Assembly: GCF_004358755.1 (NCBI RefSeq)
Contig: NZ_SMZY01000002.1
Span: 1,116,001-1,180,000 of the forward strand
Length of the DNA stretch: 64,000 bases
Origin: Peribacillus frigoritolerans
Lineage (GTDB): Bacteria; Bacillota; Bacilli; Bacillales; Bacillaceae
Direction of reading: 5' to 3'
A program made the translations under genes and the position numbers. Of this stretch, positions 16,389 through 25,213 are shown in pieces. The notes beneath the pieces are model-generated. The model was not told where the DNA came from and did not search any database. It saw only the letters and a program-made list of their open reading frames with translations. Numbering within the stretch: position 1 is the stretch's first letter; each line of letters starts with the position of its first letter.

Positions 16389-18308
16389 GTGGGGAACAAA
16401 AAAGTATGGCTTGTGCTTCTTTTAGTCTTTTTTATAGTCACCTTAACAAATCCCTCTTTCACTTCTGCCAAAAAGCCGCATGAGCCAGCAAGCAGAACAG
16501 CTGTTGAAATGATTACTTCAAAAGCATTATTGAAAGATGAAGGCCCAAAGCATCATAAGCTCACCTATAAGGTTTATCTTCCAAAAGGATATGATAAAAA
16601 ACGGACAGAAGGATATCCGGTCGTTTATCTTCTGCACGGCAGCGGAGGAAATGAAAACAGCTGGGATGATTTTTTTGGAAAGCTTGACGAAATGATCGTA
16701 AATAAAGAAATCGAGCCGCTTATTGCCGTTGTCCCTGCAGCAGGCAATTCCTATTGGGTGAATTCTAAAAAGTACGGTCATTATGAAAGCGCTGTTATCA
16801 AGGACTTGATTCCGCATATCGATAAAAAATACAATTCTATCGCTGAACGCAGCGGAAGATTCATTTCAGGCTATTCAATGGGCGGATACGGAGCCCTCAG
16901 ATATTCAATGGTTTACCCCCATCTGTTTTCTGCAGCAACTCTATTAAGTCCGGCCATTCAAAACGCAGAGCCACCCGCTACATCCGGGGCTGTTGAAAGA
17001 GGAAGTTTCGGAGAACCCTATGATCCAGATCTGTGGAATGCGAACAATTATCCAACTGCAATCGAAAGCTATGTGAAGCAGCCTCATCGGGTTCCAGTCT
17101 ATATTGTAACGGGTGATGATGACTGGAATCATATGAGTGAAAAAGAAGATCTTCCTCCTGATGCTTATAAATACAATATGGAGGTTCAGGCCGTTCAGCT
17201 CTATCAGGAGCTTCACAGGAAAAACCTGTTCAGCCTTGACTTTCCAAAGTGGGAAGATGTCCCCGGAAACCCTGCTGAACTGAGGATCATCAATGGCGGC
17301 CATGGACTCGAGGTATGGCTGAAAGGATTTCAAGAAGGCTTAAAATATATGTTCGGAAAAGCGGAAAGCCCGGAATTTTCTCCAATCTATAATCCAGCAA
17401 GCTACAGCTCTGAAAAGAAAGGAACTGTGAATACTTATTCGTTTAATGCTCCAAGACTTATTCAAGATGAAACGCCGGGTAATGATGAGCTGAAGTATGT
17501 CGTTTATTTGCCTGAAGAATATGACCCGCAAGCTGAAAAAAAATATCCCGTCCTCTACTTGCTGCATGGATCCAATGGAAATGAAAAAAGCTGGGATAAA
17601 TTCTGGCCAATTTTAGATAAAATGATTCAAGATAAAAAGATAGAACCCGTCATAGCGGTTGCTCCAGTAACAGGCAACAGCTACTGGGTTGATTCGCTCA
17701 AGTATGGAAACATGGAATCTGCCGTCATCAACGATTTGATTCAAAAAATAGATCGTGATTTCCTTACGATTTCTGACCGGAATGGCCGCGGGCTGGTTGG
17801 CTATTCAATGGGAGGATATGGAGCGTTGCGCTACTCGCTCATTTACCCTCATCTGTTCGCCGGAACGTCGCTGTTAAGTCCTGCTCTACAGGCATTCGAT
17901 GCTCCTGAAACATCGGGCGCAGTGGAACGAGGTTCATTTGGAGAGCCTTTTGATCCGGCCATTTGGGATTCGTTAAACTACCCTAAAGCTCTTGAAGCAT
18001 ACGGACAGCAGCCTTTCGAGGTCCCCATGTTTATTATGACCGGAGACGATGACTGGAATCATTTAAGTGAAAAAGAAGATCTTCCGGAGGACGCCTACAA
18101 ATACAATATGGAAGTGCAGGCAGTCACCTCTTATCAATTTCTGCACAGATCGAATGTTTTTAATCGCCCATTTGAGAAATGGGAACCAGTTCCGGGCAGT
18201 CCTGCTGAACTCAGAATATTAAACGGCGGCCACGGCATGTCTGTCTGGGCTGCAGGATTTGAACAGGGTTTGATCTATATGTTTGAAAATGGACTTCAAG
18301 CACAATAG
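16389..18308 (+). CDS. Secreted esterase with two tandem catalytic domains
   Basis: A 639-residue exported protein. GTG start follows AAAGGAGGATCC, and a signal peptide (VWLVLLLVFFIVTL, cleavage near residue 27) precedes two homologous alpha/beta-hydrolase domains of the putative-esterase (PF00756-like, EstD/feruloyl esterase) type at about 40-320 and 350-635. Each has its own nucleophile elbow GYSMGGYGALRYS, acid motif TGDDDWNH and histidine motif NGGHG, so both look active. The repeat units share long identical stretches, pointing to internal duplication. The substrate is unknown, probably an extracellular ester. It appears to be a single-gene unit. Confidence 0.85.
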   Translation: MGNKKVWLVLLLVFFIVTLTNPSFTSAKKPHEPASRTAVEMITSKALLKDEGPKHHKLTYKVYLPKGYDKKRTEGYPVVYLLHGSGGNENSWDDFFGKLDEMIVNKEIEPLIAVVPAAGNSYWVNSKKYGHYESAVIKDLIPHIDKKYNSIAERSGRFISGYSMGGYGALRYSMVYPHLFSAATLLSPAIQNAEPPATSGAVERGSFGEPYDPDLWNANNYPTAIESYVKQPHRVPVYIVTGDDDWNHMSEKEDLPPDAYKYNMEVQAVQLYQELHRKNLFSLDFPKWEDVPGNPAELRIINGGHGLEVWLKGFQEGLKYMFGKAESPEFSPIYNPASYSSEKKGTVNTYSFNAPRLIQDETPGNDELKYVVYLPEEYDPQAEKKYPVLYLLHGSNGNEKSWDKFWPILDKMIQDKKIEPVIAVAPVTGNSYWVDSLKYGNMESAVINDLIQKIDRDFLTISDRNGRGLVGYSMGGYGALRYSLIYPHLFAGTSLLSPALQAFDAPETSGAVERGSFGEPFDPAIWDSLNYPKALEAYGQQPFEVPMFIMTGDDDWNHLSEKEDLPEDAYKYNMEVQAVTSYQFLHRSNVFNRPFEKWEPVPGSPAELRILNGGHGMSVWAAGFEQGLIYMFENGLQAQ

Positions 18309-18534
18309 TAAAGAGAACTGGCTTCACAGCCTAATTAATCACGCTGAATGTAACTTTTCGGGAGTATACAAGGTCGGGTGAGATAGTGGTGGACAGTTTG
18401 GAAAAGCTGATCCTTTCATTGGGTCTGATTGGAGTTAAACCCATTCTGACAAGGCTGAGAGCAGAGATGAGGTTAAGCTTCATCAATGCGGGAGCGGCGA
18501 TGGATAAAGTGGAAATTAAATCATGGATATGTAC

Positions 18535-18558
18535 GCTTGGCTGCTGCCAAGCTTTTTT
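18535..18558 (+). terminator. Terminator downstream of the tandem esterase
   Basis: GCTTGGC-TGCT-GCCAAGC followed by TTTTTT. The 226 bp between the esterase stop and this hairpin hold no gene I can support. Confidence 0.8.
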
Positions 18559-18566
18559 GCCGTGTA

Positions 18567-19031
18567 TTACATCACAGAAGCGGTCTGATTGATTGTTTTT
18601 CCTTCAATTTCAATCTTTTCGTAGAGGTTTTTCACTCTCATGGCAATGTCATCACAAAGTTCCTGATAGTGGGCAAATTCTTCCTCGTCGCTTTCAAATG
18701 AATACATGGCGAGGTTCGGCAAATTCCATGAAAGAACATTCTTTCCTTCTTCATGAACAGGGGGTGTTTTTTCCTGCTTATAATCGTACATTTGAACGAC
18801 AAATGATGCTTTATTTAATAACTCCAGGTCAATTTTATCCGAGTCAAGGTCCTCAATAAACATATTCACTTCCTTCATGGCCTTTACGCAAGCAGGGTCA
18901 ATTTCTGATGTGACAAGACCGGCACTTTCGATTTGCCATTTACTGGAGAACAGTTTTTTTGCCCAGGCTTCTGCTATTAAACTTCTGCAAGAGTTAAAAT
19001 ATGACAGAAAGTAAATGGTGGGTTTTCTCAT
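18567..19031 (-). CDS. ArsC-like protein lacking catalytic residues
   Basis: 154 residues. The fold and spacing follow thioredoxin-type ArsC at 15-434 (compare PTIYFLSYFNSCRSLIAEAW with [19 protein letters not shown]), but the nucleophile Cys10 is Ser10, the P-loop TGN is YFN, and the redox pair Cys82/Cys89 is replaced (Tyr82, no Cys). Only Cys15 and Arg16 of the loop remain. The frame is intact and the sequence is diverged rather than decayed, so it may be a retained non-enzymatic protein. Arsenate reduction is unlikely. It is monocistronic, facing the esterase gene. Confidence 0.75.
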   Translation of the reverse strand: MRKPTIYFLSYFNSCRSLIAEAWAKKLFSSKWQIESAGLVTSEIDPACVKAMKEVNMFIEDLDSDKIDLELLNKASFVVQMYDYKQEKTPPVHEEGKNVLSWNLPNLAMYSFESDEEEFAHYQELCDDIAMRVKNLYEKIEIEGKTINQTASVM

Positions 19032-19152
19032 CGCTGTACCTCTTTCCTTAGGTTTGTACTAATCTTTACCCCGTCTACATATAAACTACACATTTATTTA
19101 CATCCATTTAGTGGATAACCCCCATAAAATTGGAACTGCCTAAGAATAATCA

Positions 19153-19178
19153 GCCGCAGCAAGCTTTCTGGCTGCGGC
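19153..19178. terminator. Hairpin between the ArsC-like gene and the hydrolase gene
   Basis: Perfect 8-bp arms GCCGCAGC / GCTGCGGC, with TTTTTATT only on the plus-strand side. Both flanking genes are leftward, so its role as terminator of the gene ending at 19186 is uncertain. Confidence 0.5.
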
Positions 19179-19185
19179 ATTTTTA

Positions 19186-20322
19186 TTAAAAACCGATTCT
19201 TTTTATCCTTTTTTCAAAATAAGCTTTGTCATGTTTAATGATTGTCATGGCCGTTTCGTAAACTGTCTTTGATAAATCCTGGAACGATCGTTTATTAACT
19301 GCATCAAGTTCCTGCGTAAGATTTTCAGGCAATGAGGATTTTCCATTCAATGCTCCTGCGATCGCTCCGCCCATGCTTGCAATCGAATCTGAATCATGGC
19401 CGTAATTCACTCCTCCGATGATCGTCTTCATCGTATCTCCTCCCGCTACCAAAAATAAAGCAAGAGCAATCGGCAATTCTTCAATAGAATGAATTCTGCT
19501 CGGGGTGTTTGCATTTCCTTTGCCCTGTTTTTTGCGGTCAGAAAAAGTTTTCACTGTATCGAAAGGCTCAATCGCACGTCTTAAATCTTCTCTTGCTTCG
19601 AGAACATCTAAATGGAGTGCTGCAGCATCAAGCACCGATTCAATGGCAAGCTTTGTACCATCTTTAGCCAGGGTCCGGGAGACATTCAGAATACTTTGCA
19701 CTGAAGCATTTTCGCTCATGGCTTCAGCGACAGCTGCTGCCATTACACCCGCTGCTTCTCTGCCGTAGCTTGTTTGATGGGCACCGGCAAGATCAATCGC
19801 CTCTTGATAGGCACGTTCAGGATCTCCTGCGTTCATCATTCCGACCGGACTCATATACATGGCCGCCCCGCAGTTAACCATATTTCCGATGCCCGCTTCA
19901 CGGGGATCTACATTGGCAAGCCTGTGCCTTAGAAAGAGATATTGCTCTGGATAATAAAGTCTTGTGATAACAGGAGCTTCTTTTCTCAGCTCAGGAATGT
20001 AGACCGTCTTCTCAGCTATTTCCTCTACTAATTCTTCCGCAATATCATAAGCAGTTAAATGTCTTTGCTTTCTTTCATATATCTTAAGCAGCGCCTCTAC
20101 CATTAAAGTATCATCCGTTATGTGCCCGTTGCCCTTTTCAAGCGGCCTCATGTTGCCTGGTTCCTTCCATGCATCACTTGCCGGTTCACGAAATGCTGTG
20201 ACAACCCCGAATTTTTTCCTGATCACTTCAGGAAGCAGTCCCTCCGTTGGAGAACCCATCGCGTCCCCAATAGCGCCTCCATATAGAACACCTTCTATTT
20301 TCTCAAGCATCCGCTTCGTCAT
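19186..20322 (-). CDS. ADP-ribosylglycohydrolase-family protein (short form)
   Basis: About 378 residues of the ADP-ribosylglycohydrolase (ARH/DraG) fold, which uses two metal ions to cleave N- or O-glycosidic bonds to ribose-like sugars. Motifs seen: GGAIGDAMGSPTEG near the N-terminus, HITDDTLM (metal-binding TDDT) and GHDSDSIASMGGAIAGALNG near the C-terminus. The start at 20322 follows GGAGGAGAGGG; the longer frame would extend into the LacI gene. It overlaps the lacI stop by 20 bp, so the two are translationally coupled. Context suggests catabolism of an imported glycoside rather than protein de-ADP-ribosylation. Confidence 0.85.
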   Translation of the reverse strand: MTKRMLEKIEGVLYGGAIGDAMGSPTEGLLPEVIRKKFGVVTAFREPASDAWKEPGNMRPLEKGNGHITDDTLMVEALLKIYERKQRHLTAYDIAEELVEEIAEKTVYIPELRKEAPVITRLYYPEQYLFLRHRLANVDPREAGIGNMVNCGAAMYMSPVGMMNAGDPERAYQEAIDLAGAHQTSYGREAAGVMAAAVAEAMSENASVQSILNVSRTLAKDGTKLAIESVLDAAALHLDVLEAREDLRRAIEPFDTVKTFSDRKKQGKGNANTPSRIHSIEELPIALALFLVAGGDTMKTIIGGVNYGHDSDSIASMGGAIAGALNGKSSLPENLTQELDAVNKRSFQDLSKTVYETAMTIIKHDKAYFEKRIKRIGF

Positions 20323-21361
20323 TGTCCCTCTCCTCCCCTCTTGTTTTCCCCTTAAAACCAAGCGTAGAAGCTCTTGCCTGCAGTTTTAATTCAAGCTTCG
20401 TTAATAGATCATTCTCTACTGCTTTTCCTTCAATTAATTGAATAAGCTTGTCTGCTGCAGCTACCCCTATTTCATAAACAGGCTGCTCAATCGTTGTGAT
20501 TTCAGGCTCTACAAGCTTCGTGAGGTCAATACCGTCAAACCCTGCAATTGCAATCTCATCAGGAATTTTTTTCCGAAGCGACTTCAGCATTTTTAAACAG
20601 CCGATCGCCATTAAGTCATTTCCGAGAAAAAAACCATCTGCATCAGGGTGATCCGTTATCGCTTTCCCAGTCAGCTGCCTTCCGCTTTCAAGACTGAAAT
20701 CACCTTCAAAATGAATCACGGGATGCTCTGGGGAAAACTGTTTTAAACTGTCCGTGTAGCCTCTCAGCCTCTCTTTAGATGGAATCAGCTGTTTCGGGCC
20801 GCCTATGTGAATAATTTTTCTGCATCCGACATCAAACAGGTGGCAGACAGCAAGCTTTGCACCTTTATAATTATCAACTGCCACTGAATTTGCGGATGTC
20901 ACATTGGCGGCACGGTCTACAATCACAAACGGAATCTTCTTTTCTTTCAGAAGCTGTATGGATTTCCCTTTGAGCTGATAGGGAGCGAAAATAAACCCGT
21001 CAATGTACATATTTTCAAAGCTTTCCCACATTGAAACACCGGTCATTGCATTAGAACTGGCTGGCACTAGAATCATTTTGTAGCCTTTGCGCCCTGCTTC
21101 TTTTTCAATGGCTTGAACTAACTTGGGAAAGAAAGGGTTGCTGATATCTGGAATGAACAAAGCAATTGTATTTGTTTTTTGCCTTGCAAGACCCCGAGCA
21201 ATTTCATTTGGTTTATAGTTCAGCTCTTCCATGACAGTCTGAATTCTTTTTTCTGTTGCATGACTGACGTATCCTTTTTTATTCAGATATCTGGAAATGG
21301 TGGCAACAGAAACATCCGCTTCCCTTGCCACATCCCGAATTGTTGCTTTCTTCTCCCTCAA
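20303..21361 (-). CDS. LacI-family transcriptional regulator
   Basis: A 352-residue repressor with an N-terminal helix-turn-helix (TIRDVAREADVSVATISRYL), a hinge helix (NEIARGLARQKT) and a periplasmic-binding-protein-like sensor domain (NTIALFIPDISNPFF; GFDGIDLTKLVEPEITTIEQ). TTG start with AGGGGGA in front. It lies between the two hydrolase genes, and a perfect LacI-type palindrome stands before the atuA-like gene 8 kb upstream, so it probably controls the whole block. The effector is unknown, plausibly a sugar or sugar phosphate from the pathway. Confidence 0.9.
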   Translation of the reverse strand: MREKKATIRDVAREADVSVATISRYLNKKGYVSHATEKRIQTVMEELNYKPNEIARGLARQKTNTIALFIPDISNPFFPKLVQAIEKEAGRKGYKMILVPASSNAMTGVSMWESFENMYIDGFIFAPYQLKGKSIQLLKEKKIPFVIVDRAANVTSANSVAVDNYKGAKLAVCHLFDVGCRKIIHIGGPKQLIPSKERLRGYTDSLKQFSPEHPVIHFEGDFSLESGRQLTGKAITDHPDADGFFLGNDLMAIGCLKMLKSLRKKIPDEIAIAGFDGIDLTKLVEPEITTIEQPVYEIGVAAADKLIQLIEGKAVENDLLTKLELKLQARASTLGFKGKTRGEERDNDEADA

Positions 21362-21381
21362 GTGATTTCCCCCTGAAGATC

Positions 21382-23484
21382 CTATAGTTCCTTCACTTTT
21401 ATATCTGACAAAAGCGCTTCGCCTTTTCCAAGGACAGAGAATCCAAACATTCCCCGCTTAAAGCGATCATCTTCCGACTGAAAAATCCGTTTGCCGTTGA
21501 TGAAAAACTCAATGATATTTTCTTCGCAGGACACTTCAAACTGGTACTCCACACCAGTGGTCCAGTCATACGGAACTTCAATCAATCTTTTCATCCCAAA
21601 ATCGTTTAAAATCAGTGAAACCTTATTTTCCCCGTCAAATCCCGCTTTGTAATGACGGCAGATTCCTTCTGCTCGGAAAATCATCATGTGCTGATCGCCG
21701 CTCATCGGCTGAACAGTGGCTCCAGCCATATAGTCTTTGGAATAATAATTTCCTGTAAAAGAAGAGCACTCATCCTCGGATTTGCATCTCATTTTTCCGT
21801 TTTTAAGGCTCACTTCACCCATATGATGGGCAAAAGGAGTGACAGATTGGAACTCATTTGCCTGTTTGCTGAAATCAATTTTATAGTTTGCCTTCCCTGA
21901 TATGTGAAACTCATCAATGAATAGCTTTCCAAAGGCCCGGTTCAGCAAGGGAGAGGGACTTTCTATGATTACACCGACCTCATCGATGATCGCACCGTCT
22001 GTATCAGGAATCATAAACTTGATATTGTTCCACTCTTGATTGATCAGCCGGAGCGGTTCAAGCTTGATGTCCTCTTCGTTAAATGTGTTTCTGACATACG
22101 GAGTGACAATGAAATCCTCACCCTGCCACTTGTCACAATAAATCAGCATGCTGACCTGCTGGCCGCTGCAGGCTTTTGGGGCAAATGCCGGTTTGTATTT
22201 CTCATCATGAAAGTCTTTTCTCCTGTGAAAAGGTTTATAGAATACTTTGCTTGCTTCGCCTTCTATCATCCGGTCAATGAATACTTCCAGTGAACCCTTA
22301 GTTTCATAACCGGTTTGACTGCTATGTTTAATGAATGTTTTGAACGGAAAATTCGTTTGAAAGCCGTGCGTAGATCCTGGAAGGGTAAAGTCGAAATAGA
22401 TTTGACCTTCTTTGAAGCTTTTCAGCAATCCGCTTGGAGCCTTCTGCTTTGAAACCCTATAGCCGAGCAATGTAAGTTCTTTTGCAAATGTAGGAATATC
22501 CATGATGTTCAAATAGCCTGAGACACTTGACAGCACAATAAAGTCATTGATCGGCTTCCTGTAATGCTGCGGGATTCTTCCGATTCCATTCCATACTCCC
22601 GCAATCGTCCCGATCTTGCCTGCATTGCAATCTGTATCCCAGCCGCACATGGCGGCAATTTCAATCGTTCTTTCAAAGCTTCCATTCCCATATAAAAGCG
22701 CAAGAATGCAAACACCTGCGTTAGGGATAATGTGACAAACCCCTGGATATTTATCGTACCCCCAATTTTCCTCTAAAAATGTTCTGCAGGCTCTGAAATC
22801 TTCAGGATGCTCCCAATGAAAATCCATCACCTCGTTTACGACTTTGGCGTAGGTGCTGTCATCCGGAATTGTTTTTAGCGCATTTGCTATGATTTCCGGG
22901 ATGCTCTCTGCATGAAAGGCTTCCGCAATGCATGCAGCAATGAATCTGGCTCCGTAAATCCCATTCTTGTCATGCGAAACACTCGCCGCCTTTGCTGCGT
23001 AATCAGCAGCCTTCGCTGGATTTCCCGGAAAAAGAAGCCCCCATGTATCGACAAAGATCTGTCCGCCAATCTGTTCTGCAAGCGTTAAGCCATTTTGACC
23101 TGCAGATCCAGAACGCGGGGGCATAATTCCTTTCTTCAAATTCAGATAGGCTGTATGCTCTGTGCTGATGCCTTCTCCGCCCCACCAGAACATGCCGATT
23201 CCCTCGCGGGTGTAGTTCAGCCATGCGCGTCCGACATCTTCGGCCGTCAGTTCACGGTCAGCTGCATCATCATAAAGAGCCCTGATAAAAAATGCGGGTC
23301 CGTTCGCATCATCATCAGCTGAGAAGACTTTATAGTCTTTAAGATATCCCTTTATATCACCGAACACATCTTGAATTCTCTCAAAAGTCCATTCAAGAGG
23401 CTCAACAGGCGCTCCGAGCCTTATTCCAATATTCATTCCAAGAAACCCTGCATACACACGCTCAAGATAATCTTCAGGAATCAA
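21382..23484 (-). CDS. Large ADP-ribosylglycohydrolase-family protein with C-terminal beta domain
   Basis: 700 residues, about twice the usual ARH length. The N-terminal half (about 1-340) carries ARH-fold marks: GFLGMNIGIRLGAPVEP, SADDDANGPAF and GWDTDCNAGKIGTIAG, with Asp residues placed to bind two metals. The rest (about 390-700) looks beta-rich; its end (FEVSCEENIIEFFINGKRIFQ and DRFKRGMFGFSV) resembles concanavalin-like carbohydrate-binding domains. No signal peptide is visible, so it should act on imported substrate in the cytosol. The start is TTG after GAGAGGGG. It lies 20 bp upstream of the LacI gene. Confidence 0.8.
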   Translation of the reverse strand: MIPEDYLERVYAGFLGMNIGIRLGAPVEPLEWTFERIQDVFGDIKGYLKDYKVFSADDDANGPAFFIRALYDDAADRELTAEDVGRAWLNYTREGIGMFWWGGEGISTEHTAYLNLKKGIMPPRSGSAGQNGLTLAEQIGGQIFVDTWGLLFPGNPAKAADYAAKAASVSHDKNGIYGARFIAACIAEAFHAESIPEIIANALKTIPDDSTYAKVVNEVMDFHWEHPEDFRACRTFLEENWGYDKYPGVCHIIPNAGVCILALLYGNGSFERTIEIAAMCGWDTDCNAGKIGTIAGVWNGIGRIPQHYRKPINDFIVLSSVSGYLNIMDIPTFAKELTLLGYRVSKQKAPSGLLKSFKEGQIYFDFTLPGSTHGFQTNFPFKTFIKHSSQTGYETKGSLEVFIDRMIEGEASKVFYKPFHRRKDFHDEKYKPAFAPKACSGQQVSMLIYCDKWQGEDFIVTPYVRNTFNEEDIKLEPLRLINQEWNNIKFMIPDTDGAIIDEVGVIIESPSPLLNRAFGKLFIDEFHISGKANYKIDFSKQANEFQSVTPFAHHMGEVSLKNGKMRCKSEDECSSFTGNYYSKDYMAGATVQPMSGDQHMMIFRAEGICRHYKAGFDGENKVSLILNDFGMKRLIEVPYDWTTGVEYQFEVSCEENIIEFFINGKRIFQSEDDRFKRGMFGFSVLGKGEALLSDIKVKEL

Positions 23485-23576
23485 CCGCCATTCCCCTCTC
23501 CCATTTCAGTTTCGCTGCAATTCCTGCTGTTCTTTCTAACTTACGTGGGGGGACAGGCTATCATTCTATCTTTTTA

Positions 23577-23660
23577 TTAGAAAAGCGGAACCGTGTTCAG
23601 GCCCGACAGTCCGATCCGTTCTGGCCGAGGGACTGGGAGGTGAAGCTGAACATCAATGCG
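23577..23660. repeat. Dispersed GAAAAGCGGAA...TTCTGGCCGAGG repeat, partial copy
   Basis: Shares GAAAAGCGGAACCG, CCGATCCGTTCTGGCCGAGG and GGAGGTGAAGCTG with 43470-43590 and 60522-60660. It fills part of the 239-bp gap between the binding-protein gene and the hydrolase gene. Confidence 0.6.
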
Positions 23661-23688
23661 GAAACTATATCGTTCTCTGTTTAAACAA

Positions 23689-23722
23689 AGAGAGATCCCG
23701 AATTCAGAATCTCTCTCTTTTT
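23689..23722. terminator. Terminator after the solute-binding protein gene
   Basis: AGAGAGAT ... ATCTCTCT hairpin with a T-run, directly past the stop at 23724. It may divide the catabolic block into two transcripts or reduce expression of the hydrolases. Confidence 0.7.
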
Positions 23723-23723
23723 T

Positions 23724-25184
23724 CTATTTCAACTGCTTGTTTGCGTATTCTGTAATCTCTTTTCCGCCTGCAGCATTCCACTCTTTCACGAATGCATCAA
23801 AATCCTCGAGCGGACGCTTTCCTGTAATGATATCTGTTGCATATTCTTTATACAGATTCTCCATAGCATCCCAATTGGCAATATACTCTTCAGGCATAAT
23901 AAAGAGGTTGTCTTCCTGGTAGAATTCATTAACCATTTTCAAGGATTCTTCTGCTGCTTCTCCGAGAAGCGGCTTTTCAAGAGGCATTTCAGGTTTAAAC
24001 TCAGATGGCTCCCAGAATCTCGCAAACCATTGCTCATAGTACGTGTTTGTAAGATCGATCTTTCCGTCTTCTACCTTATAGTGCTCCCCTTCAAAACCAA
24101 GGCGGTCAATCATCTGTCCTTTAGGGCTTGCCAGGTAATCAAGAATTTTAAACGCGAGCTCCTTTTTATCTGATTGAGAGGAAATGGCTACTCCTCTTGC
24201 TTCTTTTGTAACATCTGTTGCGCCAAATCCCTGTCCTTCACCTTTAGCAGGCGGCAAGACTTTTACTCCTGTGTTTTCGCCATTTGTCTGCATCATTTTC
24301 CCATTGTAAATATCAATGACTTTGCCGGCTGTACCGACAATCACGCCTGCTTCACCGTCATAAAAAGCTTTCTCCTTTGTATCCCATTCTTTCGTGATAT
24401 AGCCCGGGTCTAGAAGACCTTCTTTGTATAACTTTTGATAGAAGGAAAGCTTCTCTTTTTCCTGATTCGATACTTTGTAGTACTCAAATTTGCCTCCGCT
24501 GTTTAACCATGATGAAGTGATGCCGAACGACATGTTAAAAATAGCATTCAGTTCTTCAAGATCTCCAGCTGCCGTAAAAGCATAAGCAGGTTTACCTTCT
24601 CCGCCCGGAGGATTCGTTTTTAATTCTTTAAAGAAATTGTAGTAGTTATCAATTGTCGGATCAGCAGCCAGTGCTTTGGACGTTTCCATTTTTTCAAACC
24701 AGTCGCCTCTGATTACTGGCGTTTTCTGAGAAAGAGGCTTCACCCACAGTAAGTACGGATAATTTTCAAGCCTCTTTTTGTTCCACGGTTCAAGACTGTC
24801 CTTTAAATACTTCGATTTTTCAAGATGAGGCGTTAAATCTTCAAGCAAATCCTGATCTGCAATTTGCTGATCTCCTCCCTGAAAATAAATCATGTCGGGG
24901 ATATCGCCGCTCAGAAGCAGCAAATTCAATTTTTCAGCATAGTTTCCCTGAGGCATTTCAACAAGCTCAAATTTCACATTCAGCTTCTCATCATTCTTCA
25001 GCCCCTTTTCAAGCGCTTCAAAATAAGCAACTGAAGCAGGATTCGATGGATTTTCATCCTTCATCACAAAACGGATCGTTGTAGAGCCATCCTCATTTTT
25101 TTCTGACGTTTCCGTTTTTTCCGAGCAGCCTGCAGCAGCAAATGCAAATAGACTTGCAAGCATAATCAGCAAAAGTTTCTTCAT
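23724..25184 (-). CDS. Sugar ABC transporter substrate-binding lipoprotein
   Basis: A lipid-anchored extracellular binding protein of about 486 residues. Signal and lipobox: LLLIMLASLFAFAAAGC. Domain pattern is that of family 1 extracellular solute-binding proteins, nearest in style to LplA/YtcQ-type oligosaccharide receptors (IYFQGGDQQIADQDLLEDLT). The ATG at 25184 is preferred because AAAGGAG is 7 nt upstream; the ATG six bases earlier lies against the ribosome binding site. It belongs with the two permeases upstream; no ATPase gene is present, so a shared MsmX-type ATPase elsewhere is likely. The ligand is unknown. Confidence 0.88.
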   Translation of the reverse strand: MKKLLLIMLASLFAFAAAGCSEKTETSEKNEDGSTTIRFVMKDENPSNPASVAYFEALEKGLKNDEKLNVKFELVEMPQGNYAEKLNLLLLSGDIPDMIYFQGGDQQIADQDLLEDLTPHLEKSKYLKDSLEPWNKKRLENYPYLLWVKPLSQKTPVIRGDWFEKMETSKALAADPTIDNYYNFFKELKTNPPGGEGKPAYAFTAAGDLEELNAIFNMSFGITSSWLNSGGKFEYYKVSNQEKEKLSFYQKLYKEGLLDPGYITKEWDTKEKAFYDGEAGVIVGTAGKVIDIYNGKMMQTNGENTGVKVLPPAKGEGQGFGATDVTKEARGVAISSQSDKKELAFKILDYLASPKGQMIDRLGFEGEHYKVEDGKIDLTNTYYEQWFARFWEPSEFKPEMPLEKPLLGEAAEESLKMVNEFYQEDNLFIMPEEYIANWDAMENLYKEYATDIITGKRPLEDFDAFVKEWNAAGGKEITEYANKQLK

Positions 25185-25213
25185 TGCCATTCTCCTTTTA
25201 TTATGAATTTGCC

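Noticed and set aside
18386-18592. 68-codon plus-strand frame after the tandem esterase
   Set aside because: Its end is encoded by the terminator hairpin at 18535-18558 and overlaps the convergent ArsC-like gene; no convincing ribosome binding site or family.
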